Below, in pieces: positions 39,411 to 48,274 of a DNA stretch of 64,000 nucleotides. Both the position numbers and the translations under genes were made by a program. Numbering within the stretch: position 1 is the first letter of the stretch; each line of letters opens with the position of its first letter. Source of the DNA: Actinomyces respiraculi (lineage in GTDB: Bacteria; Actinomycetota; Actinomycetes; Actinomycetales; Actinomycetaceae). The DNA is taken from NCBI RefSeq assembly GCF_014595995.2, contig NZ_CP063989.1, forward strand, positions 310,001 through 374,000. The letters are read 5' to 3'. A model generated the notes under the pieces. That model saw only the letters and a program-made list of their open reading frames with translations. It did not search any database and had not been told where the DNA came from.

Positions 39411-40370
39411 TCAGTGCCTGCCCGCCTCACGGCGCGAGCGGCGGCCACCGACCTGCTCGGCGGCCGGGACGCCGGTGGTGTACTCGACCTCGCCGTTGGT
39501 CAGCTCCAGGTAGGCCTCCTCCAGGGAGGCGCGCTGGGTGACGAGCTCGTGCAGGACGAGGCCGTGCGAGGCCGCGGCCTCACCGATACGCGCGGCGGGC
39601 GCCGTCGTCGTCGTGATCGTGTCCGGGGCCGTGCGCCGGAACTCCAGGCCACCAGCGGTCAGGACCTCAGCGAGACGGTCGGCGTCGGGGGTCACCACCC
39701 GCACGACGTCGCTGGTGGCGGACGCGATGACCTCGTTCACGGGCCCGGAGGTGAGGATGCGGCCCCGGCCGATGACGATGAGGTGGTCCGCCGTCAGCGC
39801 CATCTCGCTCATGAGGTGGGAGGAGATGAACACCGTGCGCCCCTGGGCCGCCAGCGAGCGGCAGGTCTCGCGCACCCACTTGACGCCCTCGGGGTCGAGG
39901 CCGTTGACAGGCTCGTCGAAGATGAGCACCTTCGGGTCCCCGAGCAGGGCGGCCGCGATTCCCAGGCGCTGGCCCATGCCCAGGCTGAAGCCCTTGACCT
40001 TCTTCTTGGCGACGGAGGTCAGGCCCGTGATCTCCAGGACCTCGTCCACGCGGCGGGTGGGGATGCCGTTGGAGACGGCCAGCTGAGTCAGGTGGGCGCG
40101 GGCGCTGCGCGAGCCGTGCAGGCCCTTGGCGTCCAGCAGGGCGCCGACCTCGCGCAGCGGCGTGGCCAGCTGACGGTAGGGACGGCCGTTGACCGTGATG
40201 GTGCCACTGGTGGGCCTGTCCAGGCCCATGATCATGCGCATCGTGGTCGACTTGCCGGCGCCGTTGGGGCCGAGGAAGCCGGTGACGGTGCCGGGCTCGA
40301 CAGTGAAGGAGACGTTGTCGACGGCGGTTGTGGAGCCATAGCGCTTGGTGAGGCCGACGGCTTCGATCAT
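39411..40370 (-). CDS. ABC exporter ATP-binding protein
   Basis: The 319-residue ATPase has Walker A FLGPNGAGKSTT (about 33-44), signature FSLGMGQRLGIA, Walker B LIFDEPVNGLDP and the switch His in FISSHLMSEM. The C-terminal ~90 residues form the extension of the DrrA/CcmA-like subfamily that drives ABC-2 permeases. The signature reads SLGMGQ rather than LSGGQ, a common variant in this group. It is the first gene of the four-gene minus-strand unit ATPase-permease-kinase-regulator. Confidence 0.93.
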   Translation of the reverse strand: MIEAVGLTKRYGSTTAVDNVSFTVEPGTVTGFLGPNGAGKSTTMRMIMGLDRPTSGTITVNGRPYRQLATPLREVGALLDAKGLHGSRSARAHLTQLAVSNGIPTRRVDEVLEITGLTSVAKKKVKGFSLGMGQRLGIAAALLGDPKVLIFDEPVNGLDPEGVKWVRETCRSLAAQGRTVFISSHLMSEMALTADHLIVIGRGRILTSGPVNEVIASATSDVVRVVTPDADRLAEVLTAGGLEFRRTAPDTITTTTAPAARIGEAAASHGLVLHELVTQRASLEEAYLELTNGEVEYTTGVPAAEQVGGRRSRREAGRH

Positions 40371-40514
40371 GGGGATCAGCTCGTTTCTTCTAATGGGCGG
40401 GCGCTTAGGCCGGTGGTCACCGGTGCCGCGTGTGCCTCCAGGCTAGGAACCGCCGCCTCGCGGCTGATCGGCCGGGGTGACGAAAACTGGGCTGCGGGGG
40501 CGCGGGCCGCCAGG

Positions 40515-40550
40515 CGGAGCACCCTCCTCCTGAGGGATGAGGGTGCTCCG
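40515..40550. terminator. hairpin upstream of the Bax-inhibitor-like gene
   Basis: CGGAGCACCCTC (40515-40526) pairs perfectly with 40539-40550 around a 12-nt loop that can itself pair. It lies before the CATAAT box, so it probably insulates the promoter from read-through rather than regulating in the leader. Confidence 0.55.
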
Positions 40551-40577
40551 GTTCAGGTGCCCTTCAGGAATGCGGGG

Positions 40578-40583
40578 CATAAT
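40578..40583 (+). promoter_or_regulatory. -10 box of the Bax-inhibitor-like gene
   Basis: CATAAT, about 90 bp before the start codon at 40675, is the best -10 match in the region. Confidence 0.4.
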
Positions 40584-40674
40584 GCCGCTGTTGTGCCACA
40601 CAGGTGTTGACGGACCGGCCCGCCGGACGCCGTCGGCACTGCCCTATGCCCCGTCCGAGAAAGAACCACAGGAC

Positions 40675-41691
40675 ATGAGCAATCCGTTCTTCGACCGCAA
40701 CCCGGCCTTCGCGGAGGGGACGACGGCGACCGCCACCCGTACCCCCGCGGGCTACCCGACCATGCCCGGCTATCAGCCCGGTTACCAGGGGCAGCCGCAG
40801 ACGGGCTACGGCCCCTACGGCTACCAGCCCGGGTACCAGGGTCGGCAGTACCCGCAGCCCGGGCAGGGTGACGGCCAGCAGGTCGGGCAGCAGTACGGCC
40901 CTCACAATGGTCAGCAGTTCGGGCCGGTCGGCCCCCAGCAGCTCGCCGGTCTTGAGGCCCAGTACGGTGCCCCCGCCGCCACCAACGTCGACCGCGGCCG
41001 CATGACCTACGACGACGTCATTGTGCGCACCGCCGTCATGTTCGGCATCATCGTCCTGGTCGGCGGCGTCTCCTGGGTGCTTGCCACCAGGCCCGCCACC
41101 TTCAGCCTTGGCGTGGGGATGATGGTGATCGGCTGCTTCGGCGCCCTCATCCTGGGTCTGGTCAACTCCTTCAAGAAGGTGCCCAGCCCGGCGCTCATCC
41201 TCACCTACGCGGTCTTCGAGGGCATGATGCTCGGCGCCCTGTCCGGCATCATGGAGATGGCCTTCCCCGGCATCGTCATGCAGGCCGTCGTCGGCACCGT
41301 CGCCACCTTCGGCGTCATGCTCGCCGCTTACACGATCGGTGGCTTCCGGCTCTCCGGCAAGGCACAGAAGATCCTCCTCATCGCCATGGGCGGCTACCTC
41401 GTCTTCAGCCTCGTCAACTTCTTCCTCATGGTCACCGGCCTCGTGAGCGACCCCTGGGGTCTGCGCGGCGTCACCGTCATGGGCATTCCGCTGGGCCTGA
41501 TCATTGGTGGGGTCGCCGTCGTCATGGCCGCTTTCAGCCTGGTGATGGACTTCGACTCCATCCAGCGCGGTGTTGAGCGCGGCCTGCCCACCCGCTACGC
41601 CTGGGCCGGGGCCTTCGGCCTCACCGTCACCATCGTGTGGCTCTACGTCGAGATCCTCAGGATCCTCGCGATCCTGCGAGGCGACGACTGA
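40675..41691 (+). CDS. Bax inhibitor-1/YccA-family membrane protein with Gly-Tyr-Gln tail
   Basis: The 338-residue protein has a disordered cytoplasmic N-terminus of about 115 residues rich in Gly, Gln, Pro and Tyr (repeated GYQPGYQG). Seven hydrophobic segments of the BI-1 fold follow (about 125-330), ending in the conserved DFDSIQRGVERGLPTRYAW loop and a last helix. Family members are membrane channels or regulators of membrane proteases. The Tyr/Gln-rich tail is much longer than in YccA and may mediate self-association. ATG 40675 has an ACAGGAC site nearby. An FKBP gene follows 85 bp downstream under its own promoter. Confidence 0.88.
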   Translation: MSNPFFDRNPAFAEGTTATATRTPAGYPTMPGYQPGYQGQPQTGYGPYGYQPGYQGRQYPQPGQGDGQQVGQQYGPHNGQQFGPVGPQQLAGLEAQYGAPAATNVDRGRMTYDDVIVRTAVMFGIIVLVGGVSWVLATRPATFSLGVGMMVIGCFGALILGLVNSFKKVPSPALILTYAVFEGMMLGALSGIMEMAFPGIVMQAVVGTVATFGVMLAAYTIGGFRLSGKAQKILLIAMGGYLVFSLVNFFLMVTGLVSDPWGLRGVTVMGIPLGLIIGGVAVVMAAFSLVMDFDSIQRGVERGLPTRYAWAGAFGLTVTIVWLYVEILRILAILRGDD

Positions 41692-41764
41692 GCGCTGGGC
41701 GGGTGGTGGTCGCGCGCGTAGGCCGGACGGCGCCCCGGTCGCGCGCGCTGCGACCGCTACCCGC

Positions 41765-41770
41765 TAGGCT
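41765..41770 (+). promoter_or_regulatory. FKBP gene -10 box, leaderless start
   Basis: TAGGCT ends 6 nt before the ATG at 41777, identical to the box and spacing at metG. Confidence 0.55.
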
Positions 41771-41776
41771 CGCGCC

Positions 41777-42184
41777 ATGATCAACCTCAACATGCCCACG
41801 GTCGATGGCGCCAAGGGCACCAAGCCGGTTCTTGCCTTCCCGTCCCCCGAGGCCCCCGAGGGCCTGCAGGTCCAGGTGCTCGACGCCGGTGACGGCCAGG
41901 TCGTCGAGGCGGGCGACCACATCGTCTGCCACTACCTCGGTCAGTGCTGGAATGGCAACGTCTTCGACAACTCCTACGACCGCGGCGCCCCGCTCGACTT
42001 CCAGATCGGCGTCGGCATGGTGATCCGCGGCTGGGACGACGGCCTGGTCGGCCAGCGGGTCGGCAGCCGCGTGCTGCTGTCCATCCCCTCCGACCTCGGC
42101 TACGGCGACCGCGGCGTGCCCCAGGCGGGCATCAAGGGTGGCGACACCCTTGTCTTCGTCACGGAGATCCTCGGCGTCATGTGA
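41777..42184 (+). CDS. FKBP-type peptidyl-prolyl cis-trans isomerase
   Basis: The 135-residue cytoplasmic protein is a single FKBP domain with a short N-terminal arm. Active-site blocks are visible: VEAGDHIVCHYLG, FDNSYDRGAPLDFQIG, VIRGWDDGLVGQ and LLSIPSDLGYGDRG. There is no signal peptide, lipobox or extra domain. It catalyses prolyl isomerisation during protein folding. The mRNA appears leaderless. It is followed by a 700-bp repeat-rich gap. Confidence 0.93.
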   Translation: MINLNMPTVDGAKGTKPVLAFPSPEAPEGLQVQVLDAGDGQVVEAGDHIVCHYLGQCWNGNVFDNSYDRGAPLDFQIGVGMVIRGWDDGLVGQRVGSRVLLSIPSDLGYGDRGVPQAGIKGGDTLVFVTEILGVM

Positions 42185-42216
42185 CCTGGCGCCTGCCGCT
42201 CTCTCCGCCTCCCCCG

Positions 42217-42282
42217 CGAGAACTGGTGTTATTCCCGTCGAGAACTGGTGTTGTTCGGGGCGAGAACTGGTGTTGTTCGGGG
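42217..42282. repeat. 22-bp tandem repeat, three units, locus 1
   Basis: Units start at 42217, 42239 and 42261 with CGAGAACTGGTGTT followed by ATTCCCGT or GTTCGGGG. The same family, in reverse orientation and also three units long, lies at 50124-50182. Confidence 0.88.
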
Positions 42283-42398
42283 TGAGCCCGGATGAGGGCG
42301 GAACGATCGGGGCGTCCACGGTGCGTGAGAGCACCTTGGACGCCCCGATGCTGTCTCCGGGGCTCGCGCCGGGGTGACGGTGGTTGTCGCGTTCATCC

Positions 42399-42588
42399 AT
42401 CTCGTTCCCCGCTCATCCACCTCGTTCGTTGAAGCAACGAGATCAACGTCTGAGCAACGAGATCGACGGGCGAGGAACGAGATCGACGTCTGAGCAACGA
42501 GATCAACGGGCGAGGAACGAGGTCGACGGGCGAGGAACGAGATCAACGGGCGAGGAACGAGGTCGACGGGCGAGGAACGAGATCGACA
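42399..42588. repeat. 20-bp-period array with two inverted units, locus 2
   Basis: ATCTCGTT (42399) and ACCTCGTT (42419) are followed by seven full forward units and one partial, starting AACGAG(A/G)T at 42436, 42456, 42476, 42496, 42516, 42536, 42556 and 42576. Unit ends alternate between CTGAGC and GGCGAGG types. The period is exactly 20 bp throughout. Arrangement and core match 25936-26040. Confidence 0.9.
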
Positions 42589-42886
42589 CCAGTCCCCGAG
42601 TCCGCTGGGCCGCGCGGGTGGCGCGGGCGGGACGGACGGCGCGGGTGGCGCGGGTGGCGCGGGCGGGACGGGCTGGCCTAATGCGGACGCCGCGGGCGCC
42701 GCGACATGACGCACCCGTCCTGGTGCGCGCAGGTTGTCCATCGGCCGGCCTACAGCGGGCGGGCTGGCCCACCGTGGGCGGGTAAGGGCGGCCTTGGTCC
42801 AGGTGATGGCCCCCACGACGCCGACGAGAGCCGCCCCACTATCCTTGTGACCAGTTCATGACGCCTCGTAAGGAGTATCCGGGCCC

Positions 42887-44755
42887 ATGCCGCAGTACCG
42901 CAGCGCCACCTCCACATCCGGCCGCAACATGGCCGGCGCCCGCGCGCTCTGGCGCGCCACCGGCGTCAAGGACTCGGACTTCGGCAAGCCGATCATCGCG
43001 ATCGCCAACTCCTTCACCGAGTTCGTCCCCGGGCACGTCGGCCTGCGCGACGTCGGACGCCGTGTGGCCCGCCAGGTCGAGGCGGCCGGCGGCATCGCCA
43101 AGGAGTTCAACACGATCGCCGTCGACGACGGCATCGCCATGGGCCACGACGGCATGCTCTACTCTCTGCCCAGCCGCGACCTCATCGCCGACTCCGTGGA
43201 GTACATGGTGGGCGCCCACTGCGCCGACGCCCTCGTGTGCATCTCCAACTGCGACAAGATCACCCCCGGCATGCTCATGGCCGCCCTGCGACTCAACATC
43301 CCGACGGTCTTCGTCTCGGGCGGGCCCATGGAGTCGGGCAAGATGACCGCCAACGACGGCACCACGCGCAAGCTCGACCTCATCGACGCCATGATGGACG
43401 CCGCCGACCCCACCGTCTCCGACGAGACCATCAGCGCCATCGAGCGCCTGGCCTGCCCCACCTGCGGCTCCTGCTCGGGCATGTTCACCGCCAACTCGAT
43501 GAACTGCCTCACCGAGGCCCTGGGCCTCGCCCTGCCGATGAACGGCACCCTGCTCGCCACCCACGCGGACCGCGGCGAGCTCTTCGACGTCGCCGGCCGC
43601 CAGATCGTGGAGATCACCAAGCGCTACTACGAGCAGGACGACGCCTCCGTCCTGCCGCGCTCGATCTGCACCAAGGCCGCCTTCGAGAACGCCATGAGCC
43701 TGGACATCGCCATGGGCGGCTCGACCAACACGGTCCTGCACCTGCTGGCCGCCGCCCAGTCCGCCGAGGTCGACTTCACCATGGCGGACATCGACCGCCT
43801 CTCGCGCGTTGTGCCCCACCTGTGCAAGGTCGCGCCGTCGACCAACCTCGTCCACATCGAGGACGTCCACCGCGCCGGCGGCATCATGGGCATCCTCGGG
43901 GAGATCGACCGCGCCGGCCTGCTCGACACGACGACGACCAACGTCCTGGGCACCACCCTGCGCGACGCCCTCGACGAGTACGACATCGCCCGCCCCGGCG
44001 CCACCGTCTCCGACGCCGTGCGCACCGGCTACCTCGCCGCCCCCGCCGGCGTGCGCACCACCCAGATGTTCTCCCAGGCCTCGCGCTGGGAGCAGCTGGA
44101 CACCGACCGCGCCACCGGCGCCATCCGCGACCGTGAGCACGCCTTCTCCCAGGACGGGGGCCTGGCCGTCCTCTTCGGCAACATTGCCGCCAAGGGCTGC
44201 ATCGTCAAGACCGCCGGCGTGGACGCCTCCATCCTCACCTTCACCGGCCCCGCCGTCGTCTTCGAGTCCCAGGACGCCGCCGTCGAGGGGATTCTCGGCG
44301 GGAGGGTGAAGGCCGGCGACGTCGTCATCATCAACCACGAGGGCCCGCGCGGCGGCCCGGGCATGCAGGAGATGCTGTATCCGACGACGTACATCAAGTC
44401 GATGCACCTGGGCAAGGAGTGCGCCCTGCTCACCGACGGCCGCTTCTCCGGCGGCACCTCCGGACTGTCGATCGGCCACGTCTCCCCGGAGGCGGCCGCC
44501 GGCGGTCTCATCGGCCTGGTGCGCACCGGCGACATCATCGAGATCGACATCCCGAACCGCTCCATCGTTCTCAAGGTTGACGAGGAGGAGATCGCCCGGC
44601 GCCGCGAGGCAGAGGAGGCGCGCGGTGACGCCGCCTGGACCCCGCACACCCCGCGCCCGCGCAAGGTGAGCGCCGCCCTGCGGGCCTACGCGATGCTCGC
44701 CACCTCCGCCGACCTGGGCGCCGTGCGCGACCTGTCGAAGCTGCCTCGCTACTGA
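42887..44755 (+). CDS. ilvD: dihydroxy-acid dehydratase
   Basis: IlvD is the Fe-S dehydratase that makes the 2-keto acids of valine and isoleucine. The 622-residue protein shows [25 protein letters not shown] (Cys122 and Lys124), [11 protein letters not shown] (Cys190, 193 and 196), [24 protein letters not shown] and [15 protein letters not shown]. It is the long form with the ~25-residue insert seen in Escherichia coli-type enzymes. The ATG has AAGGAG about 11 nt upstream. It is separated from ilvA by the peptide-type ABC operon rather than being grouped with other ilv genes. Confidence 0.97.
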   Translation: MPQYRSATSTSGRNMAGARALWRATGVKDSDFGKPIIAIANSFTEFVPGHVGLRDVGRRVARQVEAAGGIAKEFNTIAVDDGIAMGHDGMLYSLPSRDLIADSVEYMVGAHCADALVCISNCDKITPGMLMAALRLNIPTVFVSGGPMESGKMTANDGTTRKLDLIDAMMDAADPTVSDETISAIERLACPTCGSCSGMFTANSMNCLTEALGLALPMNGTLLATHADRGELFDVAGRQIVEITKRYYEQDDASVLPRSICTKAAFENAMSLDIAMGGSTNTVLHLLAAAQSAEVDFTMADIDRLSRVVPHLCKVAPSTNLVHIEDVHRAGGIMGILGEIDRAGLLDTTTTNVLGTTLRDALDEYDIARPGATVSDAVRTGYLAAPAGVRTTQMFSQASRWEQLDTDRATGAIRDREHAFSQDGGLAVLFGNIAAKGCIVKTAGVDASILTFTGPAVVFESQDAAVEGILGGRVKAGDVVIINHEGPRGGPGMQEMLYPTTYIKSMHLGKECALLTDGRFSGGTSGLSIGHVSPEAAAGGLIGLVRTGDIIEIDIPNRSIVLKVDEEEIARRREAEEARGDAAWTPHTPRPRKVSAALRAYAMLATSADLGAVRDLSKLPRY

Positions 44756-44913
44756 GCGGCGCCACGTCTGAGGGGCCGGCCGCTCCCCGGACCTCGCCCC
44801 CGGGGCCCGGCCGCTGCGCGGATCCGGCGGGGCCGGTGGGGCCGTCGGCCACTCCCGGCGCGGCCCCGTCAGGGCGGCGCTGCCCGCGTGTCTGACGGCA
44901 CAGCACCAGCAAA

Positions 44914-44943
44914 TTGAGAACGGATCCCAATTAACCGTAGGGT
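44914..44943 (+). promoter_or_regulatory. promoter and candidate operator of the peptide-type ABC operon
   Basis: TTGAGA (44914-44919) and TAGGGT (44938-44943) are 18 bp apart, a good -35/-10 pair. The -35 box and spacer contain a dyad, TTGAGAACGGATCCCAA (44914-44930), with 12 of 16 paired positions symmetric. A protein bound there would block the promoter. This is among the most AT-rich spots in the area. Confidence 0.5.
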
Positions 44944-44949
44944 ATGAGC

Positions 44950-45840
44950 GTGACAATCATTCTCAAGGACCTGGTGGTGGACATCGCCGGCCGACGCCTC
45001 GTCGACGGCGTCAGCCTCGAGCTCGCCCCCGGTACCTCGACGGCGCTCGTCGGCGCCTCCGGAGCCGGCAAGTCCCTCACCTGCGCCGCCGTCGCCGGCA
45101 CCCTCGCCCCCGATGCCCGGGCCAACGGAATCCTCGCCCGCGAGGACGCCCCCGACCGCAACCTCCTGGCACTGCCCGCCCAGAGGCGCCCCGCCGACGC
45201 ACGCATCGCCCTCGTCCAGCAGGACCCCGCCACCGCCCTGCACCCGCTCGTCCCCGTCATCGACCAGGTCGCCCTCGCCGCGGCAGGCACCAGCCGCGGA
45301 CTCGGCCGCCGCAGCGCCACCGCCCGCGCCCTCGAGCTGATCGTCGCCGTCGGCCTCGACGCCGACCTCGCCGAACGGGTGCCCGGACGACTCTCCGGAG
45401 GCCAGCGCCAGCGCGCCGCCCTCGCCGTCGCCCTCGCCAGCGACCCCGCCGTCCTCCTCACCGACGAGCCCACCACCGCCCTCGACGTCCTCGCCCGCGC
45501 CGAGGTCCTCACCGTCCTCACCGAGGTCCTCGCCTCCCTCGGAGACAGCGCCCCCGCCCTCCTCCTCGTCACCCACGACCTGCCCGCCGCCGCCGGCTGC
45601 GACCGCGTCGTCGTCATGCACGAGGGCCGTGTCATCGAGCACGGCGACGCCCTGACCGTGCTCACCGCACCGGAGCACCCCGTCACTCGCGCCATGTGCG
45701 CCGCCGCCCGCGAGGAGACCCTCGCCGGCGCCCGCGCCGCCATCGAGGCCCGCCGCACCTTCACGGCTCGGGCCGACGCCGACTGCGCCGTCCGCGCCTT
45801 CGGTGACGCTCCCACACCCGTCCGGGAGGGCGTCAGGTGA
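44950..45840 (+). CDS. peptide/nickel-type ABC importer ATPase (DppD-like)
   Basis: The 296-residue ATPase has Walker A VGASGAGKS (about 33-41), Q-loop LVQQDPATALHPLVP, signature LSGGQRQRAAL, Walker B LLTDEPTTALD and switch His in LLVTHDLPAA. It energises import through the fused permease downstream. The GTG at 44950 was preferred because the -10 box TAGGGT ends 6 nt before it, the leaderless spacing seen elsewhere. The ATG at 44944 would start two residues earlier but touches the -10 box. The C-terminus is shorter than standard DppD proteins, without the Cys-rich end. It overlaps the next gene by four bases. Confidence 0.9.
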   Translation: MTIILKDLVVDIAGRRLVDGVSLELAPGTSTALVGASGAGKSLTCAAVAGTLAPDARANGILAREDAPDRNLLALPAQRRPADARIALVQQDPATALHPLVPVIDQVALAAAGTSRGLGRRSATARALELIVAVGLDADLAERVPGRLSGGQRQRAALAVALASDPAVLLTDEPTTALDVLARAEVLTVLTEVLASLGDSAPALLLVTHDLPAAAGCDRVVVMHEGRVIEHGDALTVLTAPEHPVTRAMCAAAREETLAGARAAIEARRTFTARADADCAVRAFGDAPTPVREGVR

Positions 45841-46673
45841 GCGAGGCCTCGCTCACCGTCCGCCGCCTCACCCGCTCCTACCCCGGCGAGGACGGCCGCC
45901 CCCGCCGGGTCCTCGACCGGCTCGACCTCGACCTCGCCGGCTCCGAGACCGTCGCCCTCCTCGGGCGCTCCGGCTGCGGCAAGACGACGCTCCTGCGCGC
46001 CCTGCTCCTCATCGACCACCCCCAGCGGGGCGACGGCGGGCAGATCCTCCTCGACGGCGAGCCCGTCCCCACCCGGCGGCGCAGCGCCGGAGCCCTGCGC
46101 CCCTACCGCCGGGCCGTGCAGTACGTGCCCCAGGACCCCGCCGCCAGCCTCGACCCCCGCCGCGACGTCCTCACCCAGGTCACCCGCGCCCTGCGTACCC
46201 TCGACGTACCCGGTGGGGCAGACGAGCACGAGGCCACCGCTCACACCCTCCTGGCCGCCCTCGACCTGCCCCGGGACCTGTGGAGGCGCCGCCCCCACGA
46301 GATCTCCGGCGGCCAGGCCCAGCGCGTCGCCCTCGCCCGGGCCCTGGCCCCGGCCCCCCGCTTCCTCCTCCTCGACGAGCCCGTCTCCGGCCTCGACCCC
46401 GCCCTGCGGCACCAGGTCCTCGACCTGCTCGCCGGGCTGAGCGACGACGGCGGGCTGTGCCCGCCCTCTCCCTCCGCCGCCGACATGCACGGTCCCGGCC
46501 TGCTCGTCGTCTCCCACGACCTTGCCGCCGTCGCCCGCGTGTGCCGGCGCACCCTCGTCATGGACGACGGGCAGGTCGTCGAGGACGCCCCCACCGCACA
46601 GCTCCTCACCGAGCCGCACCACCCGGCGTCCCGCGCTCTGCGCGACGCCGTCCCCCACATGCCCGCCGACTGA
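45837..46673 (+). CDS. peptide/nickel-type ABC importer ATPase (DppF-like)
   Basis: The 278-residue second ATPase of the importer has Walker A LGRSGCGKTT (about 41-50), QYVPQDPAASLDPRRDV, signature ISGGQAQRVALARAL, Walker B LLLDEPVSGLDP and switch His in LVVSHDLAAV. An extra Gly/Pro/Ser loop (LCPPSPSAADMHG) lies between Walker B and the switch. It starts at a GTG that overlaps the preceding stop codon. It pairs with the first ATPase as a heterodimer, as in Dpp, Opp and Nik systems. Confidence 0.92.
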   Translation: MSEASLTVRRLTRSYPGEDGRPRRVLDRLDLDLAGSETVALLGRSGCGKTTLLRALLLIDHPQRGDGGQILLDGEPVPTRRRSAGALRPYRRAVQYVPQDPAASLDPRRDVLTQVTRALRTLDVPGGADEHEATAHTLLAALDLPRDLWRRRPHEISGGQAQRVALARALAPAPRFLLLDEPVSGLDPALRHQVLDLLAGLSDDGGLCPPSPSAADMHGPGLLVVSHDLAAVARVCRRTLVMDDGQVVEDAPTAQLLTEPHHPASRALRDAVPHMPAD

Positions 46674-46702
46674 CCGGCACCCGCCCAACCTCAAGGAGCC
46701 GC

Positions 46703-48274
46703 ATGAACCTCGCACAGCTCTCCCGCCGCCACGTCCTGTCCCTGCTCGCCGTCGGAGCCGGAGCAGGCGCCGTCGCCGCCTGCTCGGGCGGCACCAACGG
46801 CAGCGGCGGTGGTGCCGCCGACGGGCGCATCCGCATCGCCATGCTCCAGCCGCCGCGCTCCGGCCTCAACCCGCTGTCCGACGACGCCTTCAAGCTCTCA
46901 CGCTGGTCCACCGCCGAGACCCTCATCGTCCTCGACGCCGACGGCAACGCCCTGCCCGGCCTCGCCACCGAGTGGGTCCGCGAGGACGACACCACCTGGC
47001 GCTTCACCATCCGCGAGGGCGTTACCTTCCACGACGGCACGGCGCTCACCGCCGAGCAGGCCGCCGCCGACCTGTCCTTCGCCGCCGCCTACTCCACCCC
47101 GCCGCGCATCCTCGACGGCACGGACCTGACCGCCGTCGCCGAGGGCAACGACGTCGTCATCACCACCTCCAGCCCGGACCCGCTCGTCCCGCAGCGCCTG
47201 TCCAGCCCCCAGCTCGCCATCCTCGCCGCGGCCGCCTACCCCGCCGACCTCAGCCCCGACGGCCCCGTCGACCCCAAGGGCCACGGCACCGGCCCCTTCG
47301 TCCTCACCGAGGTCGGCGGCACCGCCACCGCCACCCTGGAGCGCTACGAGGACTACTGGGGTGAGAAGGCCGCCGCCGCCGGGCTCGACGTCTCCTACGT
47401 CCCCGACGGCACCGCCCGCGGCGCGGCCCTGCGCACCGGTGAGGCCGACGTCGTCGAGGCCGTCCCCGTCTCCCAGGCCGCCACCATCGACGAGGCCCTC
47501 CTCCACGAGGTCCCCATGCCCCGCACCGCCACCCTCTACCTCAACACCCGCAGCGGGGCCTTCGCCGACCACGCCCTGCGCGCCGCCGCCCGCGACGCCA
47601 TCGACGTCGCCGGCCTCGTCACCACCATGTACGAGGGCCACGCCGACGTCGCCGCCGGCCTGCTCGGGCCCGCGCTCGGCTGGAGCGCCGAGCAGCGCGC
47701 CTGGGGCTCCGAGGCCTGGGCGGGTGCCGACGGCGTCGCCGCGACCGGCAGGGCCGAGGGGGCGAGGGCCGCCGGCACGGTCCCGGCCGGCACCGCCATC
47801 ACCCTGGGCACGTACACCGACCGCCCCGAGCTCGCCGAGATCGTCGTCCTCATCGCCCAGCAGCTCGAGGCCGTCGGCTTCACCGTCACCCAGGACGTGC
47901 GCGAGTACGCCCAGATCGAGGCCGACGCCCTCGCCGGCGCCTTCGACGCCTTCCTCCTGTCGCGCGCCACCGTCCTCGACTCCGGCGACCCGGTCGCCTA
48001 CATGGTCTCCGACTTCTCCTCCTCCGGGTCCTTCTCCCTGTGCTTCCTCCAGGACGACGACGTCGACGCCGCCCTCGCCATCGCCGCCGGCCTCGAGGCC
48101 GGTGACGAGCGGCGCGCCGCGATCATCGAGGCGGAGGCCCGCATCCTCGCCACCGACTGCGCGGTGCCCCTCCTGCACGAGCGCGTCCTGCAGGGCGAGG
48201 CGACCGGTGTCACCGGCGCCGAGCGCGACCCGCGCGAGCGCGCCCTCATCACCTCCGCCACCCGCCTCGCATGA
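46703..48274 (+). CDS. ABC importer solute-binding lipoprotein (SBP_bac_5)
   Basis: The 523-residue protein captures the substrate outside the membrane. Its N-terminus has SRRHVLSLLA, a twin-arginine-like motif, and a lipobox ending AVAAC with Cys27, so it is probably exported folded and lipidated. The family-5 binding fold follows (ATEWVREDDTTWRFTIREGVTFHDG, GTGPFVLTEV, ALRAAARDAIDVAGL). The substrate could be peptide, nickel or another small ligand; the sequence does not decide. The ATG has AAGGAGCC 5 nt upstream. The stop overlaps the permease start as ATGA. Confidence 0.9.
   Translation: MNLAQLSRRHVLSLLAVGAGAGAVAACSGGTNGSGGGAADGRIRIAMLQPPRSGLNPLSDDAFKLSRWSTAETLIVLDADGNALPGLATEWVREDDTTWRFTIREGVTFHDGTALTAEQAAADLSFAAAYSTPPRILDGTDLTAVAEGNDVVITTSSPDPLVPQRLSSPQLAILAAAAYPADLSPDGPVDPKGHGTGPFVLTEVGGTATATLERYEDYWGEKAAAAGLDVSYVPDGTARGAALRTGEADVVEAVPVSQAATIDEALLHEVPMPRTATLYLNTRSGAFADHALRAAARDAIDVAGLVTTMYEGHADVAAGLLGPALGWSAEQRAWGSEAWAGADGVAATGRAEGARAAGTVPAGTAITLGTYTDRPELAEIVVLIAQQLEAVGFTVTQDVREYAQIEADALAGAFDAFLLSRATVLDSGDPVAYMVSDFSSSGSFSLCFLQDDDVDAALAIAAGLEAGDERRAAIIEAEARILATDCAVPLLHERVLQGEATGVTGAERDPRERALITSATRLA

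Larger units (their letters stand above)
40371..40674. other. 304-bp divergent intergenic region
   Basis: It lies between the ABC exporter operon (minus) and the Bax-inhibitor-like gene (plus). It holds a strong hairpin (40515-40550) and a CATAAT -10 box (40578-40583) for the plus-strand gene. A CCGGACGCCGTCGG sequence near 40623 is another small palindrome. No coding sequence was recognised. Confidence 0.5.
42185..42886. other. 702-bp repeat-rich intergenic region
   Basis: The region has three 22-bp tandem repeats (42217-42282), then a GC hairpin (GGGGCGTCC near 42309 with GGACGCCCC near 42338). The 20-bp-period array (42399-42588) and a stretch of GGCGCGGGT-type simple repeats to about 42680 follow. 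The ilvD promoter region closes it, with TATCCT near 42840 and AAGGAG before the ATG. No gene was recognised. Confidence 0.6.

Noticed and set aside
42436..42588. Possible coding repeat (20-bp units in an open frame)
   Set aside because: A 20-bp period breaks the reading frame at every unit, so a protein repeat is unlikely.
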